Shown here in pieces: positions 11,171-29,300 of a stretch of 64,000 nucleotides of DNA (the stretch's first letter is position 1; every line of letters begins with the position of its first letter). The DNA lies in assembly GCA_026545765.1 (NCBI GenBank), contig CM048839.1, positions 92,408,914 to 92,472,913 on the forward strand, read 5' to 3'. This DNA is from Plantago major (Eukaryota > Streptophyta > Magnoliopsida > Lamiales > Plantaginaceae). The notes below the pieces were generated by a model that ran no database searches, was not told the origin of the DNA, and was given only the letters and a program-made list of their open reading frames with translations. The translations under genes and the position numbers were made by a program.

Positions 11171-12587
11171 TGATGTGACAATGAAAAGTGCGATTTTGCA
11201 TGCTTTTAGACCCTCGTTTTTTGCCCGAGATTCAATAATTGTATCATATTATGGTCAATTACCAACTTCTTGTGTATTTTGTAGGTCATGATCGTGTTTT
11301 TGAGGAATTGAACAATTTCAGGCACAAAAACGTCATATTTGGGTGAAATCGGGAAAGTTAAGCAAATACGCTGAATTGGTCGTTGCACGGAGTTCGAGGT
11401 GTCAAAACATGTCATGCGACCAACCAATGCGAACATAATTGAAGATGCTACAACTTTGTAGAAGACCACTTTTCGAGAAAACGAAGTTACGAAGCCTGAA
11501 ATCGAAGAACGAAGAAAATAGATTCGAATCTGCAGAGATCGAAGGAGTGTGGTCGACAGTCGACCGTAGAAGGGCTTGTGTAGCCCACTATCGACCGCAG
11601 TGAGGCTGAAAGTTCTAGAATCAGGCTTTTTGCTGGCCTGTCAGGCTAAAGCCCGCCTTTCTAACCTTCCTTAATGATCAATGGCGGCCAGAGGACGAAA
11701 TTTCAAGTATAAATAAGACCTCTCGGGTCTCATAATTCTACACCGCTCACACAGCAAACTCTCGAAAGAGACGACCAGTCCTCGGGGAAGTGAAACCCCA
11801 AAACCGCTAGCTGTCAGGCACCCAGAAGGAGGAAACCCTAGAAGCAGCACGAAGACATCAAAGACTAAGCTTCATTTTCTTCTTCTTTCTTCTTCCTAGT
11901 CGATTTCTATCTGTGTTTATTGCCATGCGTAGCTAACTTTCTCTTGTAAAGGCGAACCGCCGAAACTCTATTATTGTTATTTCTTTATATGCCATGGTAT
12001 ATCATTGAATTAGTTTTAAAATGTAATTTTGTACTTGTTCATTATTCGTCCGACTCTCTACGTGGGAAATCTTTATTAACTACGACTTGGTAACGGACTA
12101 TACATTATCCTATGTGATTTGTCTGAAAACGTGGCGAGATAGTGTGTTGAGTGACCCAACACATTGTTGGTATAAGTGAAGGTGTCTGGATTAATTGCGA
12201 CTTGATCCTTTTGGCAAGTTTCTTTGCTTTCTGTAGACGGCTAGTACGTTGTTTGGTTCTAAGTAGTTGGGAATAGCATAGTAAAACTAGGCCGGGGATC
12301 CTTTACATCAATCACCATCATCGATTACATCACATCAATTAGGGTTTAATTGTGATTCAATCTTCTGTTTATACAATCTGTTTACTTTAATCTGTCTGCT
12401 GCCTGCACGCGAAATCAAACTGTTACTTGTTTGTTCCTATACTAACTGTCCATGGAAAACGACATCTCGAGTTAACTTACCACTATTGTTGTGTGTTTGT
12501 GAGCTTTAGGCAATTATAAATTTAATCTTTGATTGTAATTGAGAGTTACAGGTACTACAACGCATTCAAATTCTCAAGTGCACATCA
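11171..12587 (+). repeat. 5' LTR of Athila element B
   Basis: Starts TGATGTGACAATG and ends CACATCA. TATAAATAAG lies at 11708-11717. One full palindrome GGTCGACAGTCGACC sits near 11551, and the second copy seen in element A is degraded here. Confidence 0.92.
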
Positions 12588-12592
12588 AAATT

Positions 12593-12610
12593 TAGCGCCG
12601 CTGCCGGGGA
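12593..12610 (+). promoter_or_regulatory. Primer binding site, tRNA-Asp type
   Basis: The sequence TAGCGCCGCTGCCGGGGA lies just inside the LTR. It is a near match to the complement of the plant tRNA-Asp 3' end used by Athila/Tat elements. Confidence 0.8.
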
Positions 12611-12873
12611 CACTTGACCTCTCAAGCAAGTTTCGATCATCCGAGATAAGTTGAAACCTTTCTTTCGCTTTTAATTAACGCGTTGTCTTTCAATTCGTAT
12701 AGCATAAACCAAAAAAATTATATATAATCTGTTGAAATCGATTTTCACACGAAAAAATCCAAAAATATTTTCTTTTTCGTATTAGTTTGTTTCCTTATTA
12801 AAAAAAATCCAAAAACACGTAATTTTAGATTTATGTTTCTCTAGTATTATCTATCCGCATCTGCGATAGGCAT

Positions 12874-14316
12874 TTGTTAGTGTTCATACTAAACAGGAAA
12901 AGCATGGAATTGCCTAGTAACGCAAGTAGGGAAGGTACTAGCAATGAGACTCACCTTGGATACGTTCTGATGTGCAAACTTGAAGAGCTGTTCAAGGTTC
13001 ATCTCGAGATTAAAACCGAGAGAGAAGAACTAGAACAAGAAAGGCTAAGGATAGCCGAGGAAAGACTGAGATTAGATGAGAACAAAAGAAGGGATAACTA
13101 TGCAAGGGTGGAACTAAAGGATGAAGACGACAGACCCATGCGCGACTATGTTATGGCAAGACTTACACCGCATACCTCGAGCATCTATCTTGAGAGAATT
13201 GCGAGAGAATATGACCTGAAGGGTACTCATCTGAATCAACTACCGCACTTCTACGGGAACCCAACTGAAAACCCGATGCATTTTCTTAGGGAGTTCTACA
13301 CAATTGTTGGGGGTATGCCGCTCAATGGGCTCACGGAATGTCAGCTTCGAAGAAGAGTATTCCCTAACTGCCTCAAGGACAAGGCGAGGGATTGGCTACT
13401 GTCACTACCACCAAGCAGCTTGAACACATGGGACGAGGTGGTTAATACGTTTATGCTCAGGTACTTCCCACTTAAGAAGACATCTGTCCTGAAGAGTCAA
13501 ATCCAAAACTTCAGCCAATTCTCCGGAGAAACTTTTCACGAGGCTTGGGAGAGATATAAAGATTTACTTGATAAATGCCCAATGCACTCATATGGGACAT
13601 TCGACAAGGTCAACAACTTCTACAAGGGAATTGACTCCATCAGTCAGTCACTCATTGATGGAGCATGTCAAGGAAACCTGCTGAACGTACCACCAAGGAG
13701 GATTTGGGAGGTGTGCGAAAACATAAGCGAGAACTCCATCCAGAAAGGACGAGGGAAAAGGAAAGTACCTTCGAAAGCAAACTCAATCGAGGAAGCATAC
13801 TATATGCAGGCAAGAGACCCGTCAGCCAATCAGATCAATCAACTCGCAAGAGAACCGGTGAGCCAACCCCTAATGCCAATACCGGAAAGAGCGTCAGATT
13901 TCCCTGTCCGACATCATTTGTCGCAACTGGAGAGGAAAATTGACTTCCTAATGAAAGAAATGATGATAATGTAAGTGACTATAAGAGGGCAAAGAGAGGC
14001 CATCGTAGGGTTTGGAACCACATTCGAAGGAGTTGGAGAGAGATTCGCAAGGATTGAGGAGCGTCTTCAACAAAACGAAAGACAAACATATGAGGTTAGA
14101 TGGGATATGAATGAGCTCGCATACAATCAGCATAAAAGATCTGAATTTGATTATGAATTTGGTCGGATGAGTCGTTCGACGGAAGGATACGACCTAGATT
14201 CGGTGATCATCGAAATCGAATTAGGAGGGGATGAAGACAGTACGAGAAGACAAGAAATAGAACAACTCTCCGAGAGTCGCTCTAGTGAAGATCAGGGGAC
14301 CCACCCCAACAACTGA
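12874..14316 (+). pseudogene. gag region of Athila element B
   Basis: A long reading region encodes a charged N-terminal coiled coil (EREELEQERLRIAEERLRLD), then the plant retrotransposon gag core. The core shows LPHFYGNPTENPMHFLREF, a KDKARDWLLSLPP block, NTWDEVVNTFMLRYFP and ETFHEAWERYKDLLDKCP. The C-terminal part has ISENSI and ends in a charged tail. Gag forms the particle in which the element copies its RNA. It looks almost complete, with about one break toward the C-terminal end. It is only distantly similar to the gag of element A. Confidence 0.88.
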
Positions 14317-15370
14317 GTCGTCAACAACCAGGGATCGAGCTATAAAACATAAAACAAGCGCTTCTTAGGAGGCAACCCAAGGTCACGTTTAATTTTACTC
14401 ATTTGCATTTTTATTTTTTTGTCTTTTTCTCGTTTTCCGTGCCCAAATTATTTTTTGAAAAAAAAAACTTTTCAAATCTTTTCAAAATTTCTCATTTATT
14501 ATGTTTGCCTTTTGAAAAATCGAAAAAACGCGAAACATCGCGAAAGCGGGAGGGCTGGGCAGCAGCCTCACTGCGGCCCACTGTTGATCGCAATGAGCTG
14601 CTCCCAGCTCACTTCCCCCTTATAAAATCCCCAAAAACGTTTTTTGCCCCCTCCCACTTCATTTTCTTGACAAAATCTTCACTTGCTCTATAATTCTATC
14701 ATTCCCATTGCATTATTAGCTTGCCCATCCACCATCAACATCAAGTAAGTGATCTTCACTCATTATTATCCTCATTACATCTTCAATTCAATGTTTATAC
14801 CTTTCAACTCTTTGCTTGCACTTTCTTCTTGCTTCTTGAGTGCTATGCAATTATGTGCTTCAATTGATTGATTTGATGATGTTTGCGATATGTGGATGCA
14901 TGCTTACTTTTAGTATTCACTATATTAACACTTGCTTGGTGGAGATTTGACGAATCGATTGAGAATTTGAAGGTTGTTATTCTTACCTACCAAGTGTTCG
15001 ATAAAATGTCTCAATAGAACAAACTCCTTTGTCGACCCCTTTCTCCCTCGATTACTTACTTACATGATCTTAACTTGATGAAGTATGCTTATAAAACATG
15101 TTTGCATCGTCATATGCTCATAGGATGGAGACTACATTACAATTTACCTTTCAACTTGATGCATAATACAATTTGAAAACTTGAGTTACATGCCTAGTTC
15201 TTGCATTACTTTGAAGTAGCTATTGGTTTTATTACAAGCTAGAATTTTGCATATGCATTGTGCCTCACATTAGGTTTGGGGGAAGAGAAACCCCATTGGA
15301 TTTGCATGTAAGCTGCAGATTTGATTTAACTCCAAACATGCTATCTCACACACATTTTGGCCTAGGTACT
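14317..15370 (+). other. Spacer between gag and env-like region, with splice signals
   Basis: This stretch starts with the GGAGGCAACCCAAGGTCACG block shared with element A. A donor CAAGTAAGTG (GT at 14745) and an acceptor CCTAG at 15361-15365, five bases before the ATG at 15371, bound an intron-like spacer of about 620 bp. The layout fits the spliced env-like RNA known for the Athila lineage. GGTTTGGGGGA occurs at 15273. Confidence 0.6.
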
Positions 15371-16460
15371 ATGGGGAGAAACCAAGGAAAAAAGGAGGTA
15401 GGTGAACCAAGCACTAAGAGAGAAAAGAAAGGGAAGAAAGCGGCATCGACAACCCTATCAAGTAAGGCTCGAAGTTGGCTATTGGTTAATAGAGACCGAG
15501 GAGTACATCTGGAGAGGAACATAGAGATCGGATGGGGAATGAACCATGCCCTTAACGGGATACACAACAATTTGAATCTCTATGTTTGGGGAACTTTCAC
15601 TTCCATCCTCCGAGGATACAACATAGAGATAGTCCGGGAGTTCTATGCGGAATACTTCCAACTAAAGATTGACACGCCGGAGGATGCACTTTTAGATCAC
15701 CCCATCACCATACGAGGGGCAGAGTTCATGTTTGGGTCGGGATTTATCAATGAATACTTCAACATCCCAGAGGAGCACATCCATGGCGAATACAAGGAAC
15801 CGGCATATCACGAGTTGGAGTATGGAGATATCCTACCAAACATCACAAGGGTATTACTCGGAGAGAGGTTTAGAGGGGATGCAGTGGGAATATCCATTCT
15901 GAGGGCTACACTCAACGAAAGAGCAAGATTTTGGATGCACTTTGTAGAGACCAATTTGAAGCAAACTTTGCACCACGAAGGGCTTAAAGATGACGTGGCC
16001 ACACTTGTCTACGCAATTATGGAGGGTCACTACATTGATGTTGGAAGAACCATCATGTAGGAAATGCAATTGGTAAAGAGGAACAAAAGAAGGAACCTGC
16101 CATTTCCCAGTCTTATCACTGCAATATGGGAGAAGAATGAGGTTCCTACTAGTGAGTCAGGATACGCTCCGCTCATAGAACCTTTTGATGAAGGCAGGAC
16201 CATCCACCTCCTTGAGATGCACGAGAAGGCTGCCAAAGCCGAACTGAGAAGGAGAGGAGTAGCGGATCAGCCGCAAGGAGCTTTTAACATGAATTCGTTC
16301 AACGAATTTGTGAACAACTACCAGATGGGGAGTCAAGGGAATGCACGAAGGCGAGATGAAATGAATGAAATGGGCCGGAGGTTGGAGTGGAACGATCATG
16401 TTACCTACCTACACAACTACAAGCAAATCTCTTTCCAGCAGGATAACATTAGCGGGTAGG
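15371..16460 (+). pseudogene. env-like / putative plant transposon protein of Athila element B
   Basis: The start at 15371 is chosen because it follows the conserved acceptor. The product begins with a lysine-rich basic stretch, then a domain with NIEIVREFYAEYF, ITIRGAEFMFGSGFINEYF, NERARFWMHFVETNLKQT and AIMEGHYIDVGRTIM. This order resembles the putative plant transposon protein domain (Pfam PF20167) found in the extra frame of Athila-type elements. The C-terminal part has a polar region followed by a tyrosine/proline-rich stretch. I see no clear signal peptide or membrane helix, so envelope function is not supported by sequence. Broken fossil. Confidence 0.7.
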
Positions 16461-18267
16461 ATCACTTTGAGTATCCACCTTATTATCCACCGCCGCAACT
16501 CTATCCACCACCCGGAGTCGATCCATCGCAGTACTACCAAGGCTACAAAGGATTTTATCCTCCACCGCCTCCTGGAGGATCTTCGTCCTGAAGCACCACT
16601 TGAATGGAGAGCACAACATCAATAGGGAAATATCTTTTCTTTTTCTTCTTTATTTTCCTAGTTCTTTACTTGCTCTCTGCTAGGTTTGGGGGAAGAATTT
16701 GATTTGACTACTACCTGCTTAACTATTCGGTCTGTAATAACTTTTAAATACTCGCACTTAGTAATTTGTAGTTTAATTTATGTTTATCTGTTACGTCTAA
16801 GGTTATTTGGTTTTTGAAAAGGTGGTTGATCTGTGGAAGAGTACTAAGTATAAATCATGACTAATGAGGTGATGTGGATTTGTTTTCGTGCTTCACTGCT
16901 TACTGAATATATGCTCTGACCAAACCCGACCCATGCTACTTTGATGAGTGAGTTTACTTTCTACTCCAATTAAGTCCTATGTGCAACCGTGTGAACACTG
17001 CTACCCTTGAGTCCTTATTTGTCTTCAGCATAAATATGATTAGTAGTACTCACCTTTTTGAATCTTTTTCTATACCTTTCACTAACCTTTCTGAAAGATT
17101 TTTTTAGCCTTATGAAACTCCACCACATATATCCTATACATGCTTTACTTAAGCGGTGTCAGCAACCCACCGCCGAGCTTCAACGAAGAAACAAAGCAAC
17201 GAGTTCTAAAGAATGGAGGAGAATCATATTTTGATCATGATCGAGAATTGGTTTGGGGGAAAAGTAGCGAAGAAAACCCTAACCCTAGTTCGAGAAATTG
17301 GTTTGGGGGAGAAGTGGAAGATGAACATCATCGAAAGGTAACCCTGTTGGCCCTACTTTTGTATTCCGGTGCTAAAAATCACTAGATCTTGCTCCAGAGA
17401 AAATAGAAAAGAAAGTACCGAAAAAAGCAAAGGTACAAAAGTCTCGGAGTGGATCTGTGGTCCTTGTGATCACCGTTTTTCGTGTTGGGTATGTTACAGA
17501 TACTACCCACATACCGACGTGGCCCTAAAAAGCTATATGTCTGTGAGGGTTGATGGCATGTATACCAAACCAACACGCACAAAAGTGTGAAATTCAGTAA
17601 AACAGACACTACCAAAAAATGTAGAGACTAAAAGAGCCCAATGATGGCCAACCAAAAGCATACGAGTCGGTAAAACGATTGCAAAAAATAGTATGTCAAA
17701 AAGGAAAAAAAAAAGGAGCAAGTAGTCTATGTGTGAAGCAACCGGTGAAGTAGTTATGATGATGAAGGAGAAGTTGAAGATTTATCATTGAGAGAAGACG
17801 AAGTTGAAAGAAGGAACTCGGTGTTCGGAAGGATAAGTCCCCCTGAAGTGCCCTTTTTTCTGCCTTGCTCATCTTTTAATGATGCTTAGCCAAACACTCC
17901 TCTATATTATCCTACGGTCCTACCTATTTACTTACCAAGCTAGCCTGAGTACTACTTTGATTTGTGCCTTGACTTTTGGGAGCAGGATTGCATAACATTA
18001 CTGCGAGGTAATGATCTTGAAGTACACCTTCAAGGACATTGGGTTACACTTGTAACCGTTGGTTGTAGTGAGTGATACTTACTTGTTATTGCATGTTGTG
18101 GAGTCATAGAGGTCTTAGTTGAAACTAAGTGAGTCAGTGGAGTTTGAAACCCTAGAAACTAGCTGCTTATCTATGTTGTGGTTTATGCTCTTTACTCATT
18201 TCATAGTCACTTTTAAATTATCGTTTTTGCCTTGCTCAAGGATGAGCAAGAAACTGGTTTAGGGCTG
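16461..18267 (+). other. 3' non-coding part of Athila element B
   Basis: About 1.8 kb with no coherent frame. GGTTTGGGGGA motifs occur at 16683, 17250 and 17300. It is collinear with the 3' part of element A over much of its length, with an extra segment (about 17750-18240) before the LTR. A purine-richer run leads into TGATGTG of the 3' LTR. Confidence 0.6.
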
Positions 18268-19676
18268 TGATGTGACAATGAAATGTGCGATTTTGCATGC
18301 TTTTAGACCCTCGTTTTTTGCCCGAGATTCAATAATTGGATCATATTATGGTAAATTACCAACTTTTTGTGTATTTTGTAGGTCATGATCGTGTTTTTGA
18401 GGAATTGAACGATTCCAGGCACCAAAACGTCATATTTGGGTGAAATCGGGAAAGTTAAGCAGATACGTTGAATTGTCCGTTGCACGGAGTTCGAGGTATC
18501 AAAACATGTCATGCGACCAACCAATGCGAAGATAATTGAAGATGCTACAACTTTGTAGAAGACCACTTTTCGAGGAAACGAAGTTACGAAGCCCGAAATC
18601 GAAGAACGAAGAAAACATATTTGAATATACAGAGATCGAAGGAGTGCGGTCGACAGTCGACCGTAGAAGGGCTTGTGCAGCCCACTGTTGGCCGCAGTGA
18701 GGCTGAAAGTTCTAGAATCATGCTTTTTTCTGGCCTGGTAGGCTAAAGCCCGCCTTTCTAACCTTCCTTAATGATCAATGGCGGCCAGAGCACGAAATCT
18801 TAAGTATAAATAAGACCTCTGGGGTCTCATAATACTACACCGCTCACACAACAAGCTCTCGAAAGAGAGGACCAGTCCTCAGAGAAGTGAAACCCCAAAA
18901 CCGCTGGCCGTCAGGCACCCAGAAGGAGGAAACCCTAGAAGCAGCACGAAGACATCAAAGACTAAGCTTTCTTTTCTTCTTCTTTCTTCTTCCTAGTCTG
19001 TGTTTATTGCCATGAGTAGCTAACTTGCTATTGTAAAGGCGAACCGCCAAAACTCTATTATTGCTATTTCTTTATATGCCAGTTTATATTAATGAATTAG
19101 TTTTAAAACGTAATTTCGTACTTGATCTTTATTCGTCCGACTCTCTACGTGGGAAATTCTTACTAACTACGACTTGGTAACGGACTTTACATTATCCTAT
19201 GTGATTTGTCTGAAAACGTGGCGAGATAGTGTGTTGAGTGACACAACACATTGTTAGTATAAGTGAAGGTGTCTGGATTAACTGCGACTTGATCCTTTTG
19301 CCATGTTTCTTTGCTGTCTATAGACGGCTAGTACGTTGTTTGATTCTAAGTAGTTGGAAATAGCATAATAGAACTAGGTCGGGGATCCTTTACATCAATC
19401 ACCATCATGGATTGCATCACATCAATTAGGGTTTAATTGTGATTCAATCTTCTGTTTACATACAATCTGTTTACTTTAATCTGTCTGCTGTCTGTACGCG
19501 AAATCAAATTGTTACTTGTTTGTTTCTATGCTAAGTATCCGTGGAGAACGACATCCCGAGTTAACTTACCACTATTGATGTGTGTTTGTGAGCTTCTGGC
19601 AATTATAAATTTAATCTTTGATTGTAATTGAGAGTTACAGGTACTACAACGCATTTAAATTCTCAAGTACACATCA
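18268..19676 (+). repeat. 3' LTR of Athila element B
   Basis: Collinear with the LTR at 11171, including the TATA box and the palindrome GGTCGACAGTCGACC near 18648. It ends CACATCA and is followed by ATCCC. Confidence 0.92.
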
Positions 19677-19681
19677 ATCCC

Positions 19682-20065
19682 CACCAAAATTTAGCAACGA
19701 GCGATTCAATTTCACGAATAAGGTAAGCAAGGAGCTTGAAGTAACTCATAACATAGGTGGGAATCGATTGAAGTACAACTTTTATAAGAATTCAGTTACC
19801 CCCTTTTAAACTTCTCCCTAAAACCTTGAGTTTTAGCCCTCACCCTCTCCCCGAACCAAGAAATAACCTCTCGCTTGGATTTACCCATATCAATAATCAA
19901 CTAGATACCTCTCATGTTTATCCACCACTTTTACACCAAGACATCCCCTCACCTCCTCCACCATCGCACTCTGGGTATTATGACTAAACACAACAACTTA
20001 TCCATATCAATCTCTTGGCCAGAAGCCAAACTATAAATGCGAAGAATATTTTGAATCTGAGTAGC
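19682..20065 (-). pseudogene. L1-type LINE remnant, upstream part (reverse transcriptase C-terminal end)
   Basis: Read on the minus strand this gives hallmark plant LINE reverse transcriptase tail motifs: QNILRIYSLASGQEIDMDKS, then ERYL(G)LPIDMGKSKREV, then a ...IPTYVMSYFKL-like segment and SLVAKFWWG. It runs directly into the part at 11165 once element B is removed, sharing the duplicated ATCCC. The frame is interrupted. The conserved RT core upstream is missing, so this copy is truncated near 20065. Confidence 0.85.
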
Positions 20066-20504
20066 AACACTAGTGGGTATGATTTTCGAATGTTTTGGGT
20101 GCTACGATCATATTATGCATTTTTCTTGTCGATAGATATAGTTTATTTTTCATAATGCCCCCACTATAATAGCGATTATGATACAATATACTAGAATATA
20201 AAATATAATGAAATATTCAGCTTGTGTCACAATAAGGATCTCTTTTAGTAAAGTATTCAAATCACCTTATATTCTTTTAGTAAAGTAACTAGACTTCAAT
20301 ACTATTGTTAGTAACAAAACAATTTTTTCTCTAGATGGATATTATTCACTTTAATCTTTGTCTAGGATTACTTATTTTTGATATTATATTTATTTATGGG
20401 TACTAAGGAATTATTAATATCCACAAAACGATTTTAGGGGGAGAATATCTCAACAGAAAAACGTACGGATCCATCGATTATTTAGGGCAAAACGCAAATT
20501 CTAA
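20066..20504. other. Upstream region of the helicase gene
   Basis: AT-rich intergenic DNA between the LINE remnant and the helicase core promoter. No gene or clear repeat was found. Confidence 0.4.
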
Positions 20505-20560
20505 AATCCTATAAATAAAAATATATAAATACTCACCTCCCAGAGAGAGAAAAGAGAGCG
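20505..20560 (+). promoter_or_regulatory. Core promoter of the DEAD-box helicase gene
   Basis: CTATAAATAA at 20510 and TATATAAATA at 20522 are candidate TATA boxes. They are followed by a CTCACCTCCCAGAGAG region suited to a start site near 20545-20560. The first transcribed part is rich in GA and CT, common in plant leaders. Confidence 0.55.
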
Positions 20561-21179
20561 AAACGGAAAGAAAAATAGTAAAACTCAAAACTGAAAAAGG
20601 TTAGACTCATTTCAGATTATTAGAGGAAAAAAAAGAATATTTGAGAAAAAGAAAAGAATCAAACAACAGCACGCACAAAAGATATTTTGACGCTCTCTTC
20701 TCCTCTGATCGCTCATCTTCTTCTTCCCAAAATTAGGGTTTCTATCTCCGGTATCTCCATTTCCCTTTGTACGTTTCGTGCTTTTTCTCTCCGGATCCAT
20801 CTCTCTTGCTTCTGTTTCTCTGCTTTTATGTTTATGTAATGTAATTCTGCTTGCTTTGGTTATTTGTTGTGGATATGTTTCATTTTCATTTGTTTGCTTG
20901 CTTGTTTGATTGCATTTATGTGTTTTCTGCTTCGTAGGAGCTTTATAGAATGTGTAAGTTGAATTCTGGAAGTGAATTGATCTTCGAGATGTATTTTATC
21001 ATTTTATGTATTAGTATGCGGATCGTGATGGAAATTTGATATGATTGAGTTGTTTTCGTATTGAAGGTTGATGGTGACGACAATTTTGGACTAAATATTG
21101 AAGGTCTTTCGGTTTGGAGGAGTCGAGGTGCTCTTTTAATAGGAAGTAGGTGTAGGTTGGAAATTGTGTTTTAGCAAGT
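20555..21179 (+). other. 5' untranslated region with probable leader intron
   Basis: A short leader exon probably ends near the donor at 20751 (CCG/GTATCT) or 20766 (TTT/GTACGT). The intron would end at TTTTAG (21174), five bases before the ATG. A strong alternative acceptor, TTCGTAG, lies at 20938, but it would leave many upstream ATGs in the leader. Leader introns are common in plant DED1-type helicase genes. Confidence 0.5.
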
Positions 21180-28280
<7,101 letters not shown>

Positions 28281-28655
28281 CTGCTTAATGCACTTTACCA
28301 ATGCTAGTACTTTAGAGGTAACCACATGTCTAATGATGAAACGCTTGGACTTATCTAGTTTTTATCCTTTTTTCTTTTTGGGGTTCTGGTCTGAGGACGG
28401 CTGTGGGTATGGTTTATATATATGCTTTGAGATGTGGTATGCTGGCAGGCTTTGGGAAAATAACCAGTGATGTTTGGTCTACTTTCTCATGTTTCTTTTT
28501 GCTACTAATTCTATGCTTTTCAGTTCGAGTTGGTTGATTGTAAAGTTCCATGGGTGGGTAGAAATTGTGTTAGTGCCGGCATTCTAGTTGTACATCTCAT
28601 AGGTTTTATTCTTTTCGAACTGTTGGTTGTAAATTCCTTCTTCAGATATCCCCTT
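28281..28655 (+). other. 3' untranslated region of the helicase gene
   Basis: T-rich sequence after the stop at 28278-28280, with TTGTAAA-type plant 3'-end signals near 28540 and 28627. The exact polyadenylation site cannot be fixed by eye. Confidence 0.45.
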
Positions 28656-29148
28656 AATCCAACATTATGATTGAGTTTTGACTTTTGTTAATGTTGTAAT
28701 TATCCTAGAGGTAGTTTCTTTCAAGTCTTTAATTCTATACTTTGTTTTTGCTTTTAACATAAAGTTTTCTATAGTAATTACTTCATTGTATTGTATTAGT
28801 TTATGTTTATCCCTTTGAGGTATATGTGACGTGGATGAAAACAGGTTCCATAAAATTGGACTTTCTCCGACTATACACAAGCGCCTGAGGTTGCCTGTGT
28901 TCTGAAAGTTCGCATATCTTGTCTCTGTACTGCCTTGTGCACCTTTTGGTCCATTGCAGACATATCTCCAGTTCCGCCAGTATAAGATAGATCTGCTTTT
29001 GTCAATCTTTACTTGGATATTTTCTTGTTAGTAGGCCCTTGGTGTATTAAATTACCGGTGGAGTAGTTGCAGAATGTTTGTCATCTGGCCTGTGTGAATC
29101 ATTAGTTCCACATACATATATGCATGATTGGTTAGCATTTGTTAAGTA
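28656..29148. other. Intergenic spacer downstream of the helicase
   Basis: AT-rich DNA; no gene, RNA gene or clear repeat seen. Confidence 0.4.
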
Positions 29149-29300
29149 CTCCCTCCATCCGTTCCAAAGAAATCATATAATTAAATTTTCATTATATGAT
29201 TTTATTAAATTATTTACTATTATAGTTTAAGAGTAATTACAAAAGTCAATGCTTAATGACAGAATATTAAAATGGAAATATTTCTTTGGAATGTATGGAG
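29149..29300. mobile_element. Stowaway MITE
   Basis: The ends CTCCCTCCATCCGTTCCAAA and TTTGGAATGTATGGAG are inverted repeats flanked by TA on each side (29147-29148 and 29301-29302). At 152 bp it is a typical small Stowaway. Confidence 0.8.

Larger units (their letters stand above)
11171..19676 (+). mobile_element. Athila-type Ty3/gypsy LTR element B (non-autonomous fossil)
   Basis: LTRs at 11171-12587 and 18268-19676 are flanked by a perfect 5-bp site duplication, ATCCC, at 11166-11170 and 19677-19681. The primer site is of the tRNA-Asp type. It holds a long gag reading region and an env-like region, with no protease, reverse transcriptase or integrase between them. Gag is nearly whole and the env-like part has about one to a few breaks. 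The LTRs differ by about 3-6% by eye, suggesting a moderately young insertion. It splits the minus-strand LINE. Confidence 0.92.
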
